Origin: Stemphylium vesicarium
Taxonomy: Eukaryota; Ascomycota; Dothideomycetes; Pleosporales; Pleosporaceae
Reading direction: 5' to 3'
DNA: 64,000 nucleotides
NCBI GenBank assembly: GCA_004380135.1
Contig: QXCR01000016.1
Location: 186,001 to 250,000, forward strand
How positions within the stretch are numbered: position 1 is the first letter of the stretch; each line of letters starts with the position of its first letter. A program made the position numbers and the translations under genes. The notes beneath the pieces are model-generated. The model made no database searches, was not told the DNA's origin, and was given only the letters and a program-made list of their open reading frames with translations. Shown here in pieces: positions 55,436-64,000 of this stretch.

Positions 55436-57162
55436 TCAATCTCCCTCATCCGACTCTTCTTCAACATCGGACTCTTCTTCTGTTCCATCATCATCTTCTT
55501 TAGCTTTGTCTTCGTCCTCGTACATTACGACGCCTAGCTCTCGCTGTCCTACCGCGTAAAGTGCCCTATCTTCCTCTTTTAGTTCATTCAAAAGTTTGCG
55601 CAGGGTTGGAATGAGGTGTGGATGAAGGAACTCAATAAGTTTCCCTCAAGAGAATCGTGCTTAGGAATGAGCTGGGGTACTAGCTCTTCAAGACGTGCAT
55701 TCAGGTGTACCTCCTGGCGAGTTATGCCGCACTTTTGAGACCCGATAACAACATTCCTGCACTGCAATTAGCCTACATGACAGATAGATAGGGATTATAT
55801 TACTTGCATGCAGAAGCGTACGTCCATCCAATAGTCGATCTTATGTTGATGCTTGCCTGCGCTGAAATACTGCAGATAATTTGTCGACTTCGCCGCGAAA
55901 CGTCTCCTGGGAAATGTAGATGCTAGATCCAACGAGACTTTTGACCAATGCCAAAGCAGGGGATGATGAGGTAACAAACCGATGACACTCCAAGTTCTGC
56001 GCGGTCGAAAATCTCGTGCCATAAGATAGCGTAAATGAAAGCGATATTTTCCTTCTCAAGATAAGACTGCACAGCGTTGTTCGAAGCTGCAGATCAGTCA
56101 ACGTCTTTTGGAACAAGAAATGGAGACACTCAGGATGATGAAAGGAGGTTCGGGTGCATGTGATAGTGAGCAATTCCGATAGATAACCAAGTGTAGATGA
56201 CTGTGGTTGGCATGTACATGGAACTGCTGCGGAGCGTCGTTTCAGTCTACTACCATTTCGCTGAACGGATCTCCTGCTTCTCACGTCTGCTTCTCGTGTG
56301 GAGTCTTTTGTCCAAAACACTTCTCCAAGTTTTGTTTCCTAAAAGGTTTTAGTCGAAGATGAAAGAGCGGACGATGAGCGTATCATGCGTTCGACAGCAG
56401 ACTGAATTTTTGGCAAGTGACTTAGATACGATGCTTGGGAAGCAACAGGTTGTACGGCATGTTGTAGGTTGTGTACATCGCTGTGGATATTACTGAGGTT
56501 GTGCGATGTAGCTGCAAATCCTGATTCGAGCATTCTCGATTGACCAGCGAGCTGAAGACTCGTCCTGTCAGAGACATCGTGTTGCAGTTGTAAGCTTGAA
56601 AGATGCTGCGTGTTCTGAACCGTGAACAACTGGGTGAGAAGCAGCCGAAATTCTTCAGAAGTTAATCGCTGCTGATCACTATGACTATGAGTTTCTTTCT
56701 TCATAGCATTCACCGAATGGAAGATACTCACATGACTAGCGCGAGCAGCGCAGTCTGAAGACTTTGCTGGATGGAGCTGAGGACGTCTTTCCAATACTTG
56801 ATCTCCGCTTCTTTGAATGGGAGGGCGAGTCGCTTGGTCAGCTTCTTCAAACCTGACTTGATTCCATCAGTCGTTGCTTGATCGTCTAGTTTAAGCTTCT
56901 TCCTGATCGTAGCAGTCGCAACTGCGCACGATGCGATACCGGTTTGTGATGCCGAGGCCGACTGGGACTGGTCCACTTTATCGATGATTATTTAGAGCCT
57001 CTCTAGCAGACTGGCAAGTTCTTCCGTCTCCGTCGCGATTTGCTCAGCCTTGTCCTTCGCCTCTTTGACACTGCTAACGTACCATTCAAGACCCTTGCAA
57101 ATCTGAAGTCCGAGAGAAACAATTCCGACGGCGCTGCCGGTGACCGAAAACGGGTCTGCCAT
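55436..57162 (-). pseudogene. Decayed NLR/ankyrin-type gene with N-terminal helical domain
   Basis: The ATG at 57162 starts MADPFSVTGSAVGIVSLGLQ, the standard N-terminal helical domain of many fungal NLR and ankyrin proteins, followed by KAEQIATETEELASLLERL. The frame then meets TAA at 56994-56992 and continues DKVDQSQSAS..IKSGLKKLTKRLALPFKEAE. A 47-nt intron (GTGAGT...CATAG) leads into HSDQQRLTSEEF. A TAG at 56341-56339 is followed by GEVFWTKDSTREAD and a TAA at 55843-55841 by DRLLDGRTLLHA, an ankyrin-like start. Frameshifts lie further on (one near 55640) before an acidic tail ending at 55436. Several stops are one transition from Gln. It cannot encode a full protein. Confidence 0.7.
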
Positions 57163-57303
57163 GATAGGGAATTTTCTGTAGAGTGTGATTCACTGTAGGA
57201 AGCGAGAGTGAGGAGAACGCGATAGGGTGCTGCCTGAAATTGAAAGGCTGCGGCTGAGGCGCAGTGCATGCATGCCAAGCCCTGCGGCTACTCACTAATA
57301 ATC

Positions 57304-57484
57304 TGTCACGGTTTGGGGTCTCTACTGCTCCTGCTCTTCACCTCCTCGCGACTACTCACCTTAGCGAGCTACGCCTATCTAAGCTAGCCTTGTTGACGGT
57401 CACTCACCTACATAAACTTTCCATAGCATCTGCAATACAACCTCAGTTCAATCCTTCAATTCTTCCTGCACGCAATCCTTGACA
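57304..57484. mobile_element. Solo LTR (181 bp) with 5-bp target duplication
   Basis: A second copy of the LTR at 31719. It begins TGTCACGGTTTGGGG and ends TGACA, and is flanked by exact TAATC repeats at 57299-57303 and 57485-57489. It shares most of its length with the first copy, with substitutions mostly in the middle. It sits 141 bp upstream of the start codon of the decayed NLR-type gene, in its presumed promoter. Confidence 0.9.
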
Positions 57485-57637
57485 TAATCTCACATACGGC
57501 CGGTACAAAGTATGAAAAGCTCACAGATACCTACGATGGAACTGTCGGAAAATTCATGCGCAATTCTTCCCTTCGATTTATTTTAATGGAATCTCCGTGC
57601 GTTACGATCTGGACGTCTTCCCTTGAATGGTATCACT

Positions 57638-59773
57638 TTATAGCAACGAGATTTTCTTCCACGCGTTTCTTAGGAGCCCATACCACGGACGGGCTAGACC
57701 TTCGCCATTCATAAACCCATACACTAAATTGATCCAAGTCAGTCGGCTCTCAATAACGTTGCAACAATCCTAGCACTTACCATACGCCTCTCCAACGACA
57801 GCAAACTTGCCGTTTCTGGGTCGGATCACTATCGGGAAATTACACCCCGAGATTATGAAGATCTCGTCGCCGGGCTGAGTATCTACTGAGCCAATTCCGA
57901 TTTGTCCGTTTCGTGATGTGAATAGCCGACGTCGCCGCATGGTATTTCTCATAGTTGATGCTCATTTCTCCTCTTCTACTTCACCTCCAGCAAGCGTCGT
58001 GAGCAAGACTGGAATGTTTTGGGATTCAGTAATTTGCCCTCTGCTACCAGACTCTCGCCACCGTGTCCAAATCGATACAAATCTAGACCCAGTGAGGAAT
58101 TCAAAAGCCTGATCCGTAAACTCTTCATCAGTCACTTCGGAATTATCTGCTGCAAAAACCTCCGCAATGCTTCCTAGCCTCTTGCCCAGCACCGTAAGTA
58201 CCCTCAAATCGTCGCTAAACAGCGCAAAAGCTTTCGAATTTCCAGAGGCACAGTAAACGTGCTCAATAAGCACATCTTCTACCATGGAATTTGGTGCGAA
58301 CAATCTCATCATAAGATGGCGATTGACAAGCAAAGTTGGCTTTTTCGCGTTGGCCTCGCATCGCCAGTCTGGCACCCAAGACGGCAAGGTGACATCGCCA
58401 TTGACACCACTCACAGCAAGTAAGATATCGATCTGACCATGTTTGACTATTATCTCGCGCGTAGCTTCTCGGTACACCTGGTCCATCGACTTGCCATAAT
58501 CAGGCCTCATCGAGTCGGCGTCAGGATCGATAATTAACCCCAATGCAGCGAATACCTTGTCCCTTGGATCGGTAGACTCACGGTCCCAGGTATTCCAGAG
58601 TAGTGACGATAGCATGCCTTCGTTCAGCCTCTGTGTGGTAAGGTGCATCACCAGGGTGTAGCGCCGTCGCAGCATGTCTCACTTTGTATATCTCTTTGTC
58701 ACCTTTACGTAATGCCCCATCTCATCCCATCCCTCAGAATAGTCCATGGCTTCTTACTCTTTCCGTCAAGGGATGAGCGTCGCGCCACACTGAAGCACTG
58801 TTTCTGAAGCATTCCATACTTCTTGTACAATCCATGTCCGCCGCCCTAATTGTGGGTGTAAGAGATCAGTATATGTCTCACATGCAGTTCATACAGGGAT
58901 ACTTACACCAATCACGAGCAAGTAGTTCATCTAGAGCCTCCCAATGGGGCTCCCATTTGTCGTCGAAGTATTTGCGGCGAGATCTTCCGTACATGTGATG
59001 GTCCTTCGAACTTCCTGGTCCTTCGGTCTCACACCAGGGCGTCATCAGGGCCTGCAGTATCTTATTTCGATAATTTTCCTTCCGAAAACGTTCTCCGAGA
59101 TGCAGCCTCAGCGTCAGGTATCTTTTCAGTATTTTGCTTTGGATATCGCCTCTGTAGAAGAATTTCATCGTAAATATCCCTCTTCATAGTGATTCCCGGG
59201 ATCCATGAATATTCTCTGAAATAGCCGCTCAGCTTCTCCAGGATGGAAGAGGCAACCGACCTGATCCGAAGCATCATCGAATCCTCAAACAAGGCATCAG
59301 TCTTATCGCCCGGAGGATTAGCACTAGAATATACCAGGTCTTGGTTCGAAGAACTCATTTGATGACTTTGTCCCAAGTTTGCATACATATGCTGTTCCCG
59401 GTTCCTGATCCTGGTCACGTGATACAGAAGAGGAAGTTTCGAGCCATTCGCTTCGGTGCCAATCTTTCCCAATGCGTAGTTCTAGTTTGGATTCCCCGGC
59501 CACATGAAATCGTTCTTGGGATTGAGTATGCGGATTCTGATCCGTGGAGCTGACCACGAAGGATGAATTGTTGAGCGCGATGGACCGGTCACACTCATTT
59601 TTCCCCCCAGCCAATGACAAACACTCGTACTCGGGTATTAGGTTCATATCAGCATGTTCAAGGTCATGATTTAACGTCGCCCCCCGCTCATCGGGTAGAA
59701 CCGTAACGAGGCGAATTTGGCGGGGTTGACCTGGCCCAGACAGTGTCCGGTAACGGAATGGTAGGGAGCTCAT
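57638..59773 (-). pseudogene. HET-domain protein, decayed multi-exon copy
   Basis: The ATG at 59773 begins MSSLPFRYRTLSGPGQPRQI, the usual HET N-terminus. EYECLSLAGG stands where YxCLSYxWG is expected, then RSIALNNSSFVVSS. The frame changes near 59470 to GKIGTEANGSKL and YGRSRRKYFDD..WEALDELLARDW. An intron (GTAAGT...CAATTAG) leads to RRTWIVQEVWNASETVL and then TGA in place of an expected Trp. Further on, WDRESTDPRDKVFAALGL and LPSWVPDWRCEA are the HET C-terminal hallmarks, ending in EEEK (TGA). The frame beyond this TGA continues (GQIGIGSVDTQPGDEIFIISGC) and splices to VYGFMNGEGLARPWYG before TAA at 57640-57638. At least one frameshift and two or three stops make it non-functional. Confidence 0.7.
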
Positions 59774-60316
59774 GACTTTGTATCTTCTCAAATATCCTCT
59801 TGTCGTAGTTGCTACGTCTGAAATTTATTGTGTTGGATTTTTCCACGAGATCGTGGACAGAAGTACTATAGAACCGACAGACCTCTTGCATGCTGATGCG
59901 CTGGTACTGAGCCAAACAGGATTAGAGCCAGAAGGTTTCTAACGCTTCTCGGGTTAGCATCTGATGACTAATTCGAGCTGCCAATACAACTGGTAACTCT
60001 AGATGTATGAAGCGACACTATTCTCGGCACTCGATGTATGTTTGACTGGCGTGAGCAATGCGATAATAAATTCATACAGCAGGCCTAGTCTTTATAGTCG
60101 GAGGCATTTACGCGTTCCCAACGCACAGACTCCATCAACCCGTAATCAGAATGCACTAACTCGGGAGCCACGCCACCCGGCGACGCCATCCCCCCACAAT
60201 AATCCTGTAAAAGTCTTGGAAACCTCTTACATCAACCACTATATCTTGTCTATTTGACTTACACATCGGTGCTGAGGCCGCATTGGACGCAGACGTGCGC
60301 CCACCCAATTTTTCCG
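59774..60316. other. Intergenic, divergent HET pseudogene / Nramp
   Basis: A 543-bp spacer holding the presumed promoters of the HET pseudogene (leftward) and the Nramp gene (rightward). The short ORFs present have no motif. No specific site is claimed. Confidence 0.45.
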
Positions 60317-62261
60317 ATGAATTGTCCTTCGCGCACGGATCCGGAGTTTCCGGAAGGATACAATCAGAACCCGAATGCGCTCAACGCGGATGCGACGACG
60401 AGAGCGGATCTAGGATACTTGGCGAACACAAGGGCCAGGGATGATAACCGAATAGATTGTCACAACATGGATGACGGCATGGCGATAGAGCATCGGCAAG
60501 CGATTGATGAGGATGGGCGATTGCAGCCTAAAGCCTTCGACGGCTTGCGCAGGAGAAGCGATGCAACTGGGAACGTGGACCACGGCGTTGCTGATACGGC
60601 CATCGGGCCGTCCGCCATCTTCAGCAACGAAGAACAAGATGGACGTCCACCGAAGCGTCGCGGGGGTGTTTTCGGTAGCGCCATTGAAGTTGTGCGCAAG
60701 TACCTGAAGTTTGTAGGGCCTGGCTTCATGGTTGCTGTGGCATACATCGACCCTGGTGAGTCAAGATCTATCGTTGGCGCAGTTGTGTAGCTGCGCAACC
60801 TGCAACAACCATCTAGACTTATCAAACACTGACTGGTTAAAGGAAACTATGCGACCGACGTTGCAGCTGGTGCATCTTTCGAGTACAAACTTCTCTTCGT
60901 CGTACTAATGTCTAATATTTTCGCCATTTTCTTGCAATCGCTGTGCATTAAGCTAGGCTCCGTCACCGGCATGAACCTTGCGGAGAACTGCAAGGTCCAT
61001 CTTCCGCGGTGGATGAACTACACTCTTTATTTCTTCGCAGAGTCGGCTATCATCGCGACGGATATTGCCGAAGTAAGTCTTCCTTTTCCTGCTGATACCT
61101 TATTCTAACTTGTGAAGGTGATTGGTACTGCCATCGCTCTGAACATTTTGATCAAAGTTCCCTTGGTCGCCGGGTGCGCACTATCCATCGTGGATGTTTT
61201 GATCATTCTCGTCTTCTATTCTCCATCTGGCACTATGCGTGCCCTTCGCGGTTTTGAGTTTTTCGTAGCACTACTCGTGCTTGGTGTTGTAATCTGTTTC
61301 TGTTTTGAACTCAGCAAGATCCATGCTTCAGTGGGAGAAGTCTTCGACGGCTTCGTTCCGTCTTCTACTTTGGTTGACTCGCAAGCGTGAGTACTACATG
61401 TCGTTCTATCGGGTACATTCACTAACTAAATGCAGTTTATACCAAGCTTGTGGTATCTTAGGCGCGACAGTCATGCCCCATAGTCTTTACCTCGGGAGCG
61501 GCATCGTTCAGCCACGCCTACGCGAGTACGACGACCAAAACAACTCCACTTCTTTCCATGACACGGACGAACATTCTTTCTCCGACGAGCTGAAGTACAG
61601 GCCTTCTCTTGCAGCCATCAAGCACTGCATGTCCTACAGTATCGCCGAGCTCGCCATATCCCTCTTCACGTTCGCTCTGTTCGTCAACTCGTCCATTCTC
61701 ATCGTCTCCGGCGCTTCGCTGTACGGTCAGTCCGAAGCGACAGACGCCGATTTGTTCTCCATTCACAAACTGCTATCCCGATCGATTGCACCGGTTGCCG
61801 GTACCATATTTGCGCTGGCGTTGCTTCTTTCGGGTACCTCGGCTGGAATTGTTTGCACAATTGCTGGACAAATGGTTTCAGAAGGCCAATTGAACTGGAC
61901 GATGAAACCATGGCTTCGTCGCCTCATAACACGATCCATCAGTATCACACCGTCTATCATAATCGCTGGCTCTGTCGGACAAGAGGGACTAAGCAAGGCC
62001 TTGAATGGCAGCCAGTTTGCACTCAGTGTAATCCTTCCTTTCGTCAGCGCACCGCTTATCTGGTTTACTTGCCGAGCGCAGTACATGAAAGTCGTTGTGC
62101 GGCCTGACGATAATGAGGAGACAGATACGGATGTTGTCGCAAATGGCTGTGTGCAGATGCGAAACCACTGGATTACCACGGCGTTCGCGGTCGTCATTTG
62201 GGGTGTTATTGTTCTCATGAACATTGCTGCTTTGGTGTTTGCGGGTATGGGAGTCGCTTAA
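60317..62261 (+). CDS. Nramp-family divalent metal transporter (Smf type)
   Basis: Four exons, 60317-60755, 60843-61072, 61118-61386 and 61436-62261, encode 587 aa, with all phases consistent. The hydrophilic N-terminal 125 residues are poorly conserved. TM1 holds the metal-binding motif DPGN (Asp145-Asn148), rebuilt exactly across the first intron (IDPG | NYATDVAAG). TM6 holds ATVMPHSLYLGSG with the MPH metal motif. The GxxAGxxCTIAGQMVSEG loop (LSGTSAGIVCTIAGQM) matches the Nramp transport signature. About 11 membrane segments are expected. Family role: proton-coupled uptake of Mn2+ and Fe2+ at plasma or endosomal membranes. It is intact between decayed HET loci. Confidence 0.93.
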
Positions 62262-62645
62262 AAACTATCTACCCTCGCTCAGTATCCTGTTCAGTTTGGG
62301 TAGGCCCAGCTGCACGAATTACTGCGGCAGGGTAGTATTCGTTTATTTGTTTTCTTTGCACACTGTGTCTCAAATTATGCAGCTACAAAATAAATCTGAC
62401 TGAATGATTGTAAGGTCGAAATTTGGTCTTCTTTCACCTTGCGTTTTTCCTTTCGGGGCTTTTTAGTCTTGCCACACCCTTCTGTGTTCTACTCTGCTAT
62501 ACAGCCTTTGTTTTGTGGCGATCTTGGTCTTGTTCATTGAGAATGAAGAGGACCACGCGCGCGGAGGGTTGTGAATGATCCAGCGATTCAGTGACACTTG
62601 GTATATTTGCCATCTCTGACCGATACTCGTTGCAGTGACCAGATT
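62262..62645. other. Intergenic, convergent 3' ends
   Basis: A 384-bp AT-rich spacer between the stops of the Nramp gene (+) and the HET gene (-). No gene is seen; probably 3' UTRs and terminators. Confidence 0.5.
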
Positions 62646-64000
62646 TCAATAGATGCAAAACTTCTCTGAAACACTGCCTCTCTCTTCCCACTCTCTGGTG
62701 ACGCGGCCGTCATGGAACTCAGATATTGAGCACTCTCCTGCTAGCCTCCAGAGGCCGTCTTCTGCCGGTCTGAGTACAAACGGCATATTTGAGCCATGGA
62801 GTGCGACTATGACATCACCTGGTAGCGCCGCCTCGGGTCCTAGACCTAACATGCCTGTCGTAGTCGTGAACAGTATGCGCTCGTAACTGTCAAAATTGCA
62901 CAATCGAAAAAACTTGAGTGCCTCCGTTGTCAATGATTCTAAAGACATACAGCCCATGAGTTCGTTATAGGCGTCTAGCAGAGCAGCACTGGATTTTGAA
63001 TCGAGTTCAACATGTCTGTGTAGGTTCCCAAATGTGATCGCAAGGAGTTGTGGGTCTAGCTGGTGTTCTCGTTCGAGGTGATCGAACAAATCTTGCGTGC
63101 GTTGAAGTCTTACAGTCTCAGTGAGCACGTCATGCAATCCTGTGTACTCCCTGATTTCCTGGAAAATGCTGTCGATTCTGAACCCTGAGATACTGATGCA
63201 GTCGTGAACACCATGTAGTTCCCGCGAGATGTCAGCGAGATCCATTCTTCGATTATCCTCATCCTCAGCCAGGAAACTTTCGAAACATGGGAAATGTGTT
63301 GAATCCATCCGACTCCAGTCTGGTACCCAAGACGGCCAATTTTCTCTCAAGCAAACACCATTTCGTACGGTGCAGAGCAGTCTTGAATCCTTCAGTTCAA
63401 CCAGAATCTTTGCTGCAATTCGACGATAGCATTCTCGAGAAGATATACTATAGTCTGGAGTTACAAAAGTATGCCCACTACCTGGATCACATTCCAATGT
63501 CGACAAGCCCAACAACCCATATATTCGATCTCTTGGGTCACTGAAGGTGAACTTGCGGACCACCCAGAGCAAGCAGAAGAATGATAACCTCTGTCTCAAT
63601 CCATGTGCAGACTGATGGAGAAACCCAATCATAACACATCGATAGAAAATGTCCAAACATTGGTAGGGGTACTCGACAGCGTCGATTTTGTTGATAGTCG
63701 AAAAGAGCCAAGTAGGGTCAAGCTCAGCATGGCCCCAATAGATGTAGGCTGAGCAGGAGAGGGCGAATTCCTGAAGTATCCATCCCCGACGGAACCAAGC
63801 CGCTGAACAAAGAGAGTACAGGGCGTCAAAGGGATAGTAATCGGTGTCACATGTGTCAGTATCTTCGAAACTAGTCAAGGTGAAGCCATGCCACCTGTAA
63901 GAAAGATTATCTGACTCGAGCGGTTCGGACCGGCGTATGAATCGACAGATGGAATTAAGAGAGCTTTGGACCACTTCGTCTTCTTCATGTTGCAGCCATA
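62646..64000 (-). CDS. HET-domain protein, 5' end beyond the window
   Basis: The frame is open from the right edge (WLQHEEDEVVQSSL) to TGA at 62646, at least 451 codons without a lesion. Hallmarks of the second half of the HET domain and its C-terminal part are present: CSAAWFRRGWILQEFALS, DPRDRIYGLLGLSTLE, PDYSISSRECYRRIA, NWPSWVPDWSRM and the C-terminal GPEAALPGDVIVALHGSNMPFVLRP. The N-terminal YAALSYxWG block must lie beyond 64000. HET proteins act in heterokaryon incompatibility, often triggered by NLRs or other partners. Unlike the HET copies at 38 kb and 58 kb, this one appears intact in the part seen. Confidence 0.88.
   Translation of the reverse strand, partial: WLQHEEDEVVQSSLNSICRFIRRSEPLESDNLSYRWHGFTLTSFEDTDTCDTDYYPFDALYSLCSAAWFRRGWILQEFALSCSAYIYWGHAELDPTWLFSTINKIDAVEYPYQCLDIFYRCVMIGFLHQSAHGLRQRLSFFCLLWVVRKFTFSDPRDRIYGLLGLSTLECDPGSGHTFVTPDYSISSRECYRRIAAKILVELKDSRLLCTVRNGVCLRENWPSWVPDWSRMDSTHFPCFESFLAEDEDNRRMDLADISRELHGVHDCISISGFRIDSIFQEIREYTGLHDVLTETVRLQRTQDLFDHLEREHQLDPQLLAITFGNLHRHVELDSKSSAALLDAYNELMGCMSLESLTTEALKFFRLCNFDSYERILFTTTTGMLGLGPEAALPGDVIVALHGSNMPFVLRPAEDGLWRLAGECSISEFHDGRVTREWEERGSVSEKFCIY

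Noticed and set aside
56339..56400. Intron ending CCTTTTAG that would remove the TAG at 56341
   Set aside because: The acceptor is good, but no convincing GTANGT donor lies within normal intron distance upstream, so I kept the TAG as a lesion.
1..64000. CRISPR arrays, operons with ribosome binding sites, rRNA or tRNA genes
   Set aside because: None seen. The gene structure is eukaryotic and no regularly spaced identical repeats occur.

Overview
The window looks like chromosomal DNA of a filamentous ascomycete. Most genes carry one to four short introns (about 45-100 nt) with GTANGT-type donors, CTAAC/CTGAC-like branch sites and YAG acceptors. The housekeeping set is fungal: a Hul5-type HECT ligase, epsin, Rat1, Uso1, Sec3, flavohemoglobin and Fmc1. 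HET-domain and NLR-type loci, plus decayed copies carrying C-to-T type nonsense changes as expected from repeat-induced point mutation (RIP), point to Pezizomycotina. A Dothideomycete is my guess, but the sequence does not prove it. All identifications come from reading the proteins; no search was run.

Layout. 0.1-26.9 kb is mostly conserved core: HUL5 (+), a 2EXR-like protein (-), epsin (-), a four-finger C2H2 regulator (-) with about 3.9 kb of gene-free GC-rich DNA upstream, flavohemoglobin (-), a small methyltransferase (+) followed by a hAT-type MITE, RAT1 (-) and USO1 (+). 26.9-40.1 kb is an accessory, repeat-scarred island. It holds pogo-like transposase relics, a small secreted cysteine-rich protein with four exons, an NB-ARC/TPR pseudogene split by a solo LTR, a second hAT-like element, a head-to-head SesB-like hydrolase pseudogene, an apparently intact short-chain dehydrogenase and a HET-domain pseudogene with three nonsense codons. 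40.5-55.3 kb returns to core genes: a DUF1295 membrane protein, SEC3, an SRP40/Nopp140-like protein, the divergent pair FMC1 / EngB-type GTPase, an NAD-dependent epimerase and a Dal5-type transporter. 55.4-64.0 kb is a second allorecognition-type patch: a decayed NLR-like gene with another solo LTR just upstream of its start, a decayed HET gene, an intact Nramp metal transporter, and a HET gene that runs off the right edge.

How it fits together. HUL5, RAT1, USO1, SEC3, epsin, SRP40 and FMC1 serve general cell functions (protein quality control, RNA 3'-end processing, vesicle tethering and exocytosis, endocytosis, the nucleolus, ATP synthase assembly). The two accessory patches share a pattern: self/non-self recognition gene families, transposon scars with clean target-site duplications, and nonsense mutations of the type left by RIP. 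The most interesting objects are the small secreted protein in the first patch and the solo-LTR insertion, whose removal on paper restores the NLR reading frame.
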